From: Paulinella micropora
Lineage: Eukaryota; Cercozoa; Imbricatea; Euglyphida
Reading direction: 5' to 3'
Length of the DNA: 34,670 nucleotides
Assembly (NCBI GenBank): GCA_009731375.1
Contig: BJOX01000316.1
Coordinates: 595,344 to 630,013 of the forward strand
A program made the position numbers and the translations under genes. Below are positions 19,291 to 30,334 of the stretch, piece by piece. Positions within the stretch are counted from its first letter, which is position 1, and each line of letters begins with the position of its first letter. Under the pieces are notes generated by a model that was not told where the DNA came from, did not search any database, and worked only from the letters and a program-made list of their open reading frames with translations.

Positions 19291-19872
19291 NNNNNNNNNN
19301 NNNNNNNNNNNNNNNNNNNNNNNNNNNNNNNNNNNNNNNNNNNNNNNNNNNNNNNNNNNNNNNNNNNNNNNNNNNNNNNNNNNNNNNNNNNNNNNNNNNN
19401 NNNNNNNNNNNNNNNNNNNNNNNNNNNNNNNNNNNNNNNNNNNNNNNNNNNNNNNNNNNNNNNNNNNNNNNNNNNNNNNNNNNNNNNNNNNNNNNNNNNN
19501 NNNNNNNNNNNNNNNNNNNNNNNNNNNNNNNNNNNNNNNNNNNNNNNNNNNNNNNNNNNNNNNNNNNNNNNNNNNNNNNNNNNNNNNNNNNNNNNNNNNN
19601 NNNNNNNNNNNNNNNNNNNNNNNNNNNNNNNNNNNNNNNNNNNNNNNNNNNNNNNNNNNNNNNNNNNNNNNNNNNNNNNNNNNNNNNNNNNNNNNNNNNN
19701 NNNNNNNNNNNNNNNNNNNNNNNNNNNNNNNNNNNNNNNNNNNNNNNNNNNNNNNNNNNNNNNNNNNNNNNNNNNNNNNNNNNNNNNNNNNNNNNNNNNN
19801 NNNNNNNNNNNNNNNNNNNNNNNNNNNNNNNNNNNNNNNNNNNNNNNNNNNNNNNNNNNNNNNNNNNNNNNN
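19291..19872. other. Assembly gap (582 N)
   Basis: Separates the palindromic array from the 3' end of the element A polyprotein. The C-terminus, polypurine tract and 3' LTR of element A would be expected in or beyond it. Confidence 0.95.
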
Positions 19873-19873
19873 T

Positions 19874-22800
19874 TGGCATCATTTGCACCGTCCATGGTGT
19901 AAAATCCTCATCGTCCTTCTCGATGGACGCATCCCACTGCTCCAAATCTTTGCCGTCTCGAAATACTGGCGCAAAGATTCTTTCCTGCGTCATATCAATA
20001 ACACTCTTGCTCCTCCAAAACTGCATTGTCGGAGCAAGTCCCAACGCAGCCCGCACCCGCGTTCTAGGCTGTACATACGTAACCTGCATTAAAAAGAAAT
20101 AATCAAAGTCATGATCCATGACCGTATCCTCGTGCGGTCGACATAGATAGAACTTATCAACCTGCCAGTCGATCTTAGCCACTTCCTTACCGGCTATCCA
20201 CGGTTTCTTCCATACCGTGCCTTTCCGATCCGACATTTCCGATGACTTCGGAATTTCCCTCCCATCTTTGACGTCTACCTTGACGTCCGAAGCCGAACGA
20301 TCCTGTTGTCCAGCATTCCTGGCCTCAGCCTTTTCTTCCTTCTGTTGCTTTCGCAACGCCTCCTCACGCTCCTTGCGCGTAAGCAATGCTGGCGGCTGTC
20401 TAAACGCTGGTGCAATACGCCTCAGCGCTTGTTCCTCATTCTCGTCCTCCAGCAAATAAGGACTGAACTTCGCCAACCGACGAACATGAACAATCTGTTC
20501 CCTTCCACGTGCCCCCGTAGGTGCAATCTTGTAATTGTACGCACCCGTCTGACGTACTATCTTAAATGGCCCATGCCACTTATTGTAAAACTTAATCGAT
20601 ACCCCTTTCGGTACCGTCGGTACATACAGCAACACTGTATCACCTTCCTTGTACTCCACATGAGAGTACTTGCCCATTTCCTGTTCCCGCTGAACCTCTC
20701 TCAGCGTCTCCCGACACTTCTCAATCGCACTCCGTGCTTCCGCGATCGCTCGTAAGCGAACTCCTAACAGTTCACACGGTTCCCACTTATCAGGCGGAAA
20801 CAACAGTTCCGTCGGCGTGTTTAACGCCCGTCCATAGACCACCTGATGCGGACTGACACCCCGCGCGTGTCCGCCTAACGACGCCGAAGCTAAATTGTTG
20901 ACAGCAAACGTGAACATAGGTACCACATATACCCAGTTAAGCTGGCTGTTCTTACAATAAGTCTTCAACGCTGCCTTCAACGTCCTGTGAACGCGTTCAA
21001 TCTTACCATTCGCCATTGGGTTAAAAGCAGTCACATACTGCCAATCGAACCCAAAGAACTTGGCAATCCTTTGCGAAACCTCATTCGCGAAACTCGTTCC
21101 TCTATCCGAAATAATCCTTCTCGGTATCCCAATACGGCCGAATACCTGATCAATCAGCGCCGCCGCTGTCACTTCCGCTGTCACATCCGTAACAGGGACA
21201 GTAATGACATAATTGGAAGTTCGATCAATAACCGTTAAGAGATATTTGAATTTTTCCGTTCCCGCCTCTGGAAAAGGACCCACATGATCGATATGCAAGG
21301 TATCGAAAATATCCAGAGTGATATCATATTCACCCTTAAGCCCCATCTTCGGCCTATATGGCAACTTAGCCATCTGACAATGAGGACAACCCTTCACAAA
21401 CTCCTTAACCCGTTCTCCCAGGTTATTCCACCAAAAACGTCTCCTTAACGACCACGTCATCCTTTCCACCCCCGGGTGGCTCTGCATAGGACAATGATGC
21501 GCCGCAATTAACAAAGACGTTCTGAGTTCCTGCGGAACCCATAACAACCATCGATCCTCCTCATTGGTATATACGCCATCTTTTCCCATATACCAAAGGA
21601 GTCCATCCTTTAGTACCAAGCACCGCTTGAGTTTCCTTATGTCAATGTCCTCGGGCCTTGCCTGTGGATTGAGCAGATGTTCTCTCAACTCCTTATACTC
21701 CGTACTTTCCTTTGTGAAAGTCCGAAAAGTTTCCACCGACGCCAGTCTGACTGCCGTGTCAGTTTCCAACTGGAATCGAACCTTTTCCGGATGTGCCTCC
21801 GGTAACTGAAAAAGATGTTCCTCCTTAACTTTTTCTTCATCCTCCAAGTTAAGGCACATCGGGCCCTTCGGTAACAAGACCGCGTTAAAGGCACCCTGCC
21901 TTCCTTCCATAACATCCTCCCCCTCTTTCCTATCCGCGGTCCTTGCTTCCGCCCATAGGATATCCTCACACGCCTCTCTCGCGATCGGCGAGTAACAGCA
22001 TGCACATTTGTCTCGTGCCGCTACCTCGACTGCTTCCAACGCAGACACTTCCTCGCTGCGCGTGTCACGTTGATTGTTATTATGCGTGAACGGATGATAC
22101 CAAAGCCCCGATGGCAACTTGGTGTCTTCCGCTCCCTGTTCCTCCCAATCATGTAGATCCACATCATGACCCATGATTGCGAACACCGCCCCCGGCGTTC
22201 GAAATTCAAACTGTGCCATTCGCACCTCCTTGACCGTATTACGTCGCTGTAAATCATCAACGGCCTTATCCTTCTGTCCACTCTTGTCCTCATACCGAGA
22301 ACAAAAATCAGGGACAACATTCCTTTTGCCCTTGATGTAATGAATGGTGAAGTCATACTCCGCCAATTCCAACTGCCACCTGGCCAACCTACCTGTATGA
22401 TCTCCAGACATGAGCCACAGCAGGTTATGATGGTCCGTCCTAACCAAAATGTTAGGAGTACCCCACAGGTATTCCCGCAACCTCTGGAAAGCCCACACTA
22501 TAGCGAGTGCTTCCCGCTGCCTTGTGCAGTATTCCTTTTCCGCCGGTATCAGCTGCCGGCTGATGAACATAACGGGCCGCAACTGCCCAATGGACTTGTC
22601 CATCTGTTGAAGCACCGCTCCTACCGCGTGCGAAGACGCGTCAGTGTCGAGCACGAACTGTTCCTTCCAGTCAGGTAACATAAGAACTCGACCTCCCTGC
22701 CTTGGGTCTATAGCGATCTCATCCTTGAGCTCCGCTATCACTCTCGTGACTTCCTCCGGCCATGGGTCGTCCCCGACCCCTTGCTTCAGGAATTTCCTGA

Positions 22801-25800
22801 CCACCGCTACTCTTTCCGCAAACCCCGGAATGAATTCACCATAATACTGAGCCAGCGATATAAAGGAATGTAAGTCCGTCCGAGTCTTTGGCATCGGTAT
22901 AGACGCTACATAGTTCCTCTTTTCATATGCAATCGCACACCGACCCTCTGAGATCTCATATCTCAGGTACTGTATCTTTCTTTGTGCGAAGTCACATTTC
23001 TGTGCATTCAAGCGCAATCCAAACGCGCTTATACGTCGCAAGACGTCCTGCACGTGTTCCACGTGTTTCTCCATACTCTCTGAATAAATGATAATATCAT
23101 CTATGTAACAGAAAGCATAATCCTCCGTCGACCCAAGACGAACCACCGTCGCCTCATCGTCGTACTCCTTCCCCAGCATCTTAGTCATAGCATGCTGAAA
23201 TAGACCCGGAGAGCACTTAAGACCCATCGGTAATACCTTCCACACGTATGTAGTCATTCCGACCATAAACGCTGTGAGATACCGACATGACTCATTAAGA
23301 GGGATTTGCCAAAACCCGCTCTTAAGATCAAGCGTAGTATACACCTTCGCATGCTTGAGCCGGTTGATCCCCTTCCTGAGATCCGGTACCGGTGTCTCGA
23401 TCTGCTTCAAAATTTTATTGATCCTATAGTAATTGATACACATACGTAAGGACCCATCCGGCTTGGGCGCCATACGCACAGGTGAAGACACCTCCGATAA
23501 GCGTGCCTCAATGATGTCCTTCTCCAAAAGCTCTTGAGTGATTTCCCGAGCCATCCGATCCTCGTGATAGCTCATACGTGACGGTCTCCTGTGACCCACC
23601 ACGTCTTCACCCAGCTTCCGTCCAAAGTTAGCCTCGTAACCCCGAACAGAGCCAGCCTCAAGAGGCCCAAATACCTCCATATTATTCTCCAAGATACCCT
23701 TGAGGGCATCTCGCTCCTTCATAGTACCTTCCCAAGTACTATATTTCTCCGCAATAGCCTTTTCCGCGGCTATCCTAGCCTCCTCAATCTCCTTATGAGA
23801 GGCCTTACGTGATAACTGCGCCACATCCTCCATCGGAATAGGCCGCTCATCCTCACGTACCATCGTCCCATGGTACCTAGTTTCCTCCTTGCCTCTCCAC
23901 TGGGCAAGCTGTGCCACATGATCTATGATAATGGCATATTGCATTGCATGCGTGCGGTGATATATACCCGATATCCAAGAGAAGGCTTGCTTTCTCACAT
24001 CCGCCATCTCACGTTGCATTAACTTGGCCCCATAAGCCAACGCCTTCTCCTTCGTCCCCAATCGTAAAGCCAAGACCAGCTTATGGCCTCTATGTGGGAT
24101 CGGGACCGGGTCATCAATAAGATGATCCTCTATATCCTGCCACCACATTTCCGTCCGAGTTCCCACTGGGATGACTATAGTGAAATCATCCACCGATAGC
24201 CTGTTTTTCAAGACCTCCTTAATGGCCTTGACTCCCTTAGGGAAAAACAAATTATCATCCCAGTGACTCTTCAAGAAGGCTTCTACGATCGGCTTAGGCT
24301 GCTTGACCGGCAGCTTATGTTGGGTAACATTCCAAACCACATGAGACGTCGTGGTCGAATGCACATCTATATAGACATGCTGATCACCGGCATCCTCCAT
24401 GCCCGCAATCGTACCCCGCAACAATTCCGCTTTTGCTGCGTAGAGGTGTTCCAACCTCGCGTCTATCGCGGCCACTACCGCCTCATCCTTTGCGGAATCC
24501 CTACAGTCCACGTTCACGACCCTCACGTCGCGTGGGTCCCTGTAGGCCCAGCCAAAGGTTGTGGTCATGACATATTCCGTCTCCTGTATCTTGTCGTCAG
24601 AATTGTCAGCAACCACACTTGCTTCCCCAGAGTCCCCCGACTCTACTGTGCATACATGGAAGAACGAGGCTGTTACAGGCTCCTGAATGTGGGGTGTGAC
24701 CGAAGGCTCCGTGCCCTCGGACACCACCTTTGTCCACCCCCAGTCAGCGCGCATGACTGGTGAGACACTCACATCCAAATCGTGCGCTACCGCACATTGG
24801 CCTTCCCGCCGTAAAGGTTCATACGGTACTACCTCGTACCGCGGAGCCACCTCGGATCCACCGTACTGCACCACGTTCAGATCCGTATAAATCCGAGCGT
24901 GCATTCGTCTGAGGTTCCGCAGCCCCAACAGGAGACCACCAGCAAAGGCTGGGACGACCCAAAACCGATGAGAGAAAGACTTCCCGTCTTTCAAAAGGAA
25001 CGTAAGCATGACTGACCCTGAGACCCCGGTCATGCCTCCCACTCCCTTGATCCTCAACCGACACGGCCGAAACCCGTGTCTAAACCATGGTTCCCTGCTC
25101 CATAGTTCAATAAATTCCTTCCCGAGTACATTCAGAGATGCCATTGTATCATTGCCCACAATGCATTCCTGCTGTACATCCTCAATAAAAATTTTAGTGA
25201 ATAATAAAGGCAATTCAGCTTTCCCCGGGCCACACCAGTCCGCTGAAAGTGTTTCATAACCACCAAAATATTTACTATCAAGCGCCTCCGACGCTAACTC
25301 CACATTAAGGTCCGTGCCTTTATTCATCACCGGACATAGAGTGTCCCTGTGACTATCAAGGTCCTGCTCATTCTGTCCATCCTGGCCTTCCAAGGCCACC
25401 GCGTCCGTAGCTTCCTGGACTCCCCGCGTTACCACGCGTGTCCTATCATCAAATCGCAGGTCATGAGTAACCATGTCGCCTCCGTGGCCGACAGGCAACT
25501 CACCCGACTTATTCTCCCTCCCGACCTCCGAGTCAGGCGCTGGGATTGCCTCCTGGGATCCCTGGCCCCGCACTTGCATTAATGCTTTGCCCTGCACATT
25601 CACCAACATGTCCACTAGCGTTATACCAAACGCCATACCCTGGACTTGTTGCTGCGGAGGCATCTGCCCTCCGACGGTCCCCTGACCGCCTCCCATCGGC
25701 ATACCAGGAGCAGGCAAGATTGGTGCTGGAGGGATGTAAGACTGTCCCCCATAAGCAACCACCTGCTGCTGTGGCTGCCCTTGGTAGAACTGCTGCTGCA

Positions 25801-28681
25801 TCGGCTGCCCGTAGCCTACTGGTAACTGCTGCCCCGGAGCTGGACCCGCATAGTAAGCACCTGCTCCCGCCTGCTGCATATGCGATGAGGGAAAAGTTCC
25901 CGCACCCCCCCCATACACATTTGCATTAGGAAAAAGGGAACTACCCTGATTGCCGCCCCACTGCGGGCTCCGATTTGAGTTGGGACGTTCCCGTGAATCT
26001 GAACGCCCTCCCCGACGTCGCGGTGGAGATCGATCTCGGCTCCGCTCCGGTGACCTATCTCGATTCCGTGAATCGCGTCGTCCTCGGTCGTATCCGCCAC
26101 GAACATGCCCTCCTCGATCGTATCCTCGTCGATCTCGGGCTTCATCCCTCTCGTCGTAATGACGACCGCCCGATACATGAGTGACCTCACGATCACTACG
26201 ACGATCTCTTGACCTTGAACGACTACGTCGGTTGTCAAGGTGCCCTCGATCCGACCGATCGCTCGAACTAGACGACGAGCTCGACGAAGAACTAGCAGCC
26301 GACCTTGCTGAGGACGCATCCGATGACCCCCGTAAATTCCATGAGGGGTCCACGGATTCATTCCCGTGCCTGCCCGGGATATCTCTTCCCATAGACGCCG
26401 GTGCGTCGCCGCCATCTGAAGTGAGAGGGTTCCATACCCTGAACTTTTCCCATTCACCCTTCAAATAAGGTGCCTCACCAGGATCCGTCCATCCCTTCTG
26501 ATCGTATGCCTTCCGATCACGATCCTGAAGGTTCTTGAGCTCCTGCGAATACTTATTCGTATTCAACAAGCCATGGAAGGGACCCACTGGATAGTCGTAG
26601 CGTACCTTCCTCAAGACTTCCTTCTGCACCGAGTCATCCCAGCCTTCAGGATGAAAATTCTGGCAATTGCTCTTGCACATGGCTCCCGATTTGAGCCACA
26701 AGGCTCCCGCCTTCTTCATGCACAACGGCCTATGCACCCTGGGGTTGTAGTATGACCTCTGGAACCGTTGACGACCTTGCCCCGGCCCCCCTTGGGGTCT
26801 CTGACCATAGAACTGAGGTCCCCTGCGCGAGTACCCCTGGCCCCAATAAACTTCATCCCCGGGCTCGAATGGTCCCGCACCATCCCCTCCCCCCTGGTTC
26901 TGATTACCTTGAGTGGGAGTCCCTGACCTCGGACCCGACCACTTCCACTCATCGATGATGGTTTTCTGGACTCGACGCATGACTTTCCCCAACACGTCTT
27001 CATCCACGTTCCATATCTCCGGACTGGCCTCAGGGGTAGACTGTCCAGTACCCTTGAGGAGGTATTCCCATACCTCTGTGTCCGTCTGAATCTCTTTCGC
27101 CATCTTAATAAAGACTTGATTGTTCAGATCGAACAATGCCACAGCCGTCAATTTGAAGGCTTCTGCAGGTGTGAGCATAATCACCATGTCCATTATCCTC
27201 TGGAACATGTAGTGGAGTACAGGCTTCTTATTCACCATCCACTTGACCTCCGCCTGCAGCTGACTGACCTCCTGTGACTTAGAGGCAAAAACATGGTAGC
27301 CCATCTTCTCTGCGAGCATCAGACCAATACTATCGACACACATGGCGTCGAACCGAGTAGACTGCAGCTTTCCCCAAAAAGCTGCCCACACCTCGCTTTG
27401 CATAAGCCATTCGTTGTCCACCGATGACTGACAACGAAAGAACCTATCAGCCACTATGGCCACATCCTCAGGCGTATAAATGTTAGCTGAACGACAGACC
27501 CGACGTACCTCTGTCAGCCACATACGAAGCTCAGAGATATGCCTAGGAATTGCAACCTTCTGATTGTCCAGAGCAAAAGCCTTCTGGTCACCCAGAAGGC
27601 GGTCCACATCCTTCTGGTGACGTTCAATAGTACGACGTCGTTCCTCGTCGTTCTTTTCCATCTTACGGTTCCATGACGAAACCGCAAGCTTTCGTCGTTC
27701 TGCCTGGCCATCCCAAGCCACAGCAAAATGATAAAAAGCTTTGGCCATATAAACGATGGCATCCACTACCAGCAATCGTTCCAACGTGACGAGATTTTCA
27801 GACGATCCCGCTGTAGCCCAAGTGGGCTTTGTCCCTGAGACTGCCTTGTCCCAGAAGCCATCCATTGCGTCGAAAATGGGCGTGAACACGTTGTCTATTG
27901 AGAGCACTTTAGCCCCAACACCACTCTTGGGCCGAAAAATAAAATTGCCCATTGCGTGCACAGTGGGTGACACTCTGGCCCAAACCTGACTGTGAAACTG
28001 AGCAAACTTTTGCACTTCAGTCCATCTTGGATGCCCTTGATCCAAGACATCCCAAGACGGCCAACAGCCAACCAAGTCGTACACAGGCTGTCCGTGACGT
28101 TTGACAAAGTCACGAGAAAGGTCTCCAGCCATGGCAGTGGTGCCCCAGGCTTCAGCTTGGACTTGTCCCAACCTCGCTATATTGAGATCGACCATTCCCT
28201 CCGTTGATGCCATCAATCTGGACGCATCCAGCCTCTCAGGCGTCCAGTAGTGGGTCCCCATGCCCACAGCTTCTGCAATCTGAACCACCATCTCTGCTGC
28301 CACCATAACATTGGCCACTGTGGTGCGTCCGATCACAAGTGTGTCCCACACGTTCCTCGTCGAACCAGGCGAGATAGCATTAATGCATTGTCTGACCGTC
28401 TGCAATGCCTTTGTGGACGGTAACTGGTCCGCCCAACTATCACCTGTGAGACGAAACTGCCACATCGTCTTCAAATCGTCTTCCAGACGAGCAGAGATGA
28501 AGTGCAAAGAGGGAGGTGTTCCCCCTGTTGTCGACGAACTCGACGCTGTGAGGGCTCCTGCCCCCATAAAACGTGTACCAAGAGAGGAAGGTACCAAAGA
28601 CCCACCCCCCCTAGTATACGCTGGTGTAGAATAAGGGCTGCTTGCTGTCAACATCCTCCTCCTATTCTCACGTGGTAACAT
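19874..28681 (-). CDS. gag-pol: Gag-Pol polyprotein of retroelement A (C-terminus missing)
   Basis: Numbered from the ATG at 28681 (a second ATG at 28654 has A at -3 and is an equally good start). 1-640: Gag, no recognised fold. 654-677: C-x14-C-x3-C-x3-H, a CCCH-like finger; no CCHC knuckle is seen. About 780-910: Ser run and RS/RGG-like domain; 935-1010: Gln/Pro/Gly-rich. Protease near 1178 reads N-D-T-M-A where D-T-G is usual, with a later L-L-L-G-L-R-N-L segment. About 1464-1580: domain shared with element B, unrecognised. RT: D1785 in L-D-L-K-S-G-F-W and Y-I-D-D at 1859-1862. RNase H begins at D2012 (D-T-D-A-S). Integrase: H2396-x5-H2402-x29-C2432-x2-C2435, then D2465, D2526 and E2562 (DD35E), and a GPF-type C-terminal module. 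At least 200 further residues without a recognised domain reach the gap at residue 2936. Gag and Pol are one frame, so cleavage must release both. Confidence 0.93.
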
Positions 28682-29033
28682 ATCGAAATGAGAAAGAGAA
28701 GAGAGATGTGAGAAAGCAACAAATGACACACACAGCACACACACACAACTGCTCCACACACAGCTTATGAGTTATGCTGGTGACACCTGTTTCCTCCAAC
28801 CGAATACAAAACAAATGTGCGTGCTCCTACACCTCACACACAATCTGTTTCTATCCCTCTCCCCCTAAGGAGAGCTCAACTGTCTAAAGCAAAACTTGAA
28901 AAAGGTCAACACCCTTTTCTGTCGGAAATTCCGAGGTGTCAAAACCTCAAGAAAAACAAGGCAAGAAAAACGTGAGAACTTGAGCTTTTCGTGAACCTCA
29001 CGAAAAGCAAAAGCAAAACCCCGTTCAATTTTT
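28682..29033 (-). promoter_or_regulatory. 5' leader of retroelement A with packaging/dimerisation-type hairpin
   Basis: About 350 nt between the primer-binding-site candidate and the ATG. The perfect inverted repeat GCTTTTCGTGA / TCACGAAAAGC (28984-29008 on the plus strand; 11-bp stem, 3-nt loop) lies 25 nt downstream of the primer-binding site, where retroelement RNAs often carry structured signals. A TG/GT-rich stretch lies near 28730-28760. The function of the hairpin is inferred from position. Confidence 0.5.
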
Positions 29034-29046
29034 GTTAGTGGCTCCA
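29034..29046 (-). promoter_or_regulatory. Primer-binding-site candidate of element A
   Basis: On the minus strand the LTR ends GGTTACA, then TC, then TGGAGCCACTAAC. A TGG two nucleotides after an ACA LTR end is the usual layout for tRNA-primed Ty3/gypsy elements. The priming tRNA is not identified. Confidence 0.5.
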
Positions 29047-29048
29047 GA

Positions 29049-29548
29049 TGTAACCGGAACAGCTACTCTGACACTTAGTCGTACCTCAACTGTAGAGGGG
29101 CAGACCAAGCATAAGAGTCAAGTAATGACAAGCCGGACAACACTTGATGCCACTATGTAATGTACGGGCCGGCCGACATCAACAATAGGAAAACTGGTTC
29201 AGTACGTCTATTTTCGTCAAGACCCGACAAATTTTGTCAGCATTTGTCGCCGTGGTGATGATTCGGACTAGTCTAGGAAAGCATTCCTGCCAGAATTTTA
29301 TGCGGAATAGTTTATAGGCATCACCCCCCGGATAGCCGGTAAAAATACCTTTTCCTGGTGACAGGTGCACCAGCTTGTTTTTCAGTATCATTTGTCCGGA
29401 TTGGACCTGATGCCATTTTATTCCTGGTCTGTTGCCGTTTTCCTTTTTGGCTTCACTGAGCTAATACAACGAGACATCATTCTCATTCTTGAGGACTGTG
29501 TTTGGTTGTATTACCGACTTTTTACGAGCTATCGTTGGGGGCATTACA
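29049..29548 (-). mobile_element. 500-bp LTR between elements A and B
   Basis: On the minus strand it begins TGTAATGCCC and ends CCGGTTACA. The outer 235 bp match the solo-LTR-like insertion at 8884-9120 almost perfectly, and similarity begins exactly at the TG, which fixes this boundary. The inner edge is set by the TTACA and the adjacent primer-binding site. Inside (29209-29252) lie two units of the ~21-bp palindromic repeat. On the plus strand the other edge is followed by TT and TGGAGTCCACATC, which also resembles a primer-binding site, so ownership by element B cannot be excluded. Small frames inside (for example 29365-29568) are conserved only because the DNA is. Confidence 0.7.
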
Positions 29549-29610
29549 TTTGGAGTCCACATCACTAGGGTGATTTCTTTCTGCTTTGCCACACAGGCAA
29601 CAGAGTGAAT

Positions 29611-30334
29611 TTTCACTGACCTGTCTCACACGGGGACGTCAGACGAAAACAAATACTCCAACACAGCTCCCTCATAACTCTTTCACAAAACAAATAATTT
29701 GATTGGTCTCAAGCAGGTGTCTCGTACCCTCTAGCCCAATCAGTATCTGTGTGCTCACAAGGAGACATCAGATACAAACTCTCTGTCGTTCTTGCTGTTC
29801 TCACACAGAGACCAAGAAGAAGGAGGTGGACAGAAGAGTGAAGGAACACACACAAAACACAAACAAGCATAGGGACAGGAGCACAACACTCTACCCTTCT
29901 AGTTTGTGCATTTATCTGCATTATCTCACACATACGTCAGAGTATTTTTGCAAATCTCTGATCGTTTTCTAAAGGTAGGTCTGAGAACCTATCCGACCGA
30001 CTGTCGACTTCTCAAGGAGAGCTTTTCTAGCTTCTCTATTACTATCTGTGTGTAGGTCCAAGTGCCTCATACTAGATACAATATAGAAAAGAAGGAGGAG
30101 AAAGTAATCTGAGTAAGGAGAACAAGAAATCGGAGAAAGTCTCAAAGACTATTTTTCTCAAACAAAAACAAACATACAAACAGTGTTTCATAGAGGACAG
30201 GGAATCTTATCCTACCCTCTCTATTAGTTTCTCTCTTCACTAGTCAATCGACTGAAGGAGGAACAGAACACAAACGAACAAAAACCAAACATAGGAGCTG
30301 ACACTGTCCTCCTGTTGATCACTACTACGACATC
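29611..30334 (+). promoter_or_regulatory. Leader / possible LTR region of retroelement B
   Basis: About 720 bp upstream of the B Gag start, repeated at 12874-13594. Both copies begin at TTTCACTGACCTGTC and diverge abruptly upstream, so this marks the 5' limit of what was copied. The region may include the B LTR, but with no 3' partner in the window its boundaries cannot be set. 29549-29610 is unique apart from the primer-binding-like TGGAGTCCAC. Confidence 0.6.

Larger units (their letters stand above)
19873..29548 (-). mobile_element. Retroelement A: Ty3/gypsy-type LTR retrotransposon, 3' end lost in a gap
   Basis: Reading on the minus strand: LTR (29548-29049), two nucleotides, a primer-binding-site candidate (29046-29034), a ~350-nt leader with a strong hairpin, then a single gag-pol frame running into the gap. 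The order protease, RT, RNase H, integrase is that of Ty3/gypsy elements. No 3' LTR, polypurine tract or target duplication can be seen. The uninterrupted frame of about 2,940 codons implies a recent or constrained copy. Confidence 0.85.

Noticed and set aside
19883-28634. Plus-strand frames inside element A
   Set aside because: Antisense shadows of a polyprotein with recognised RT, RNase H and integrase motifs on the minus strand.
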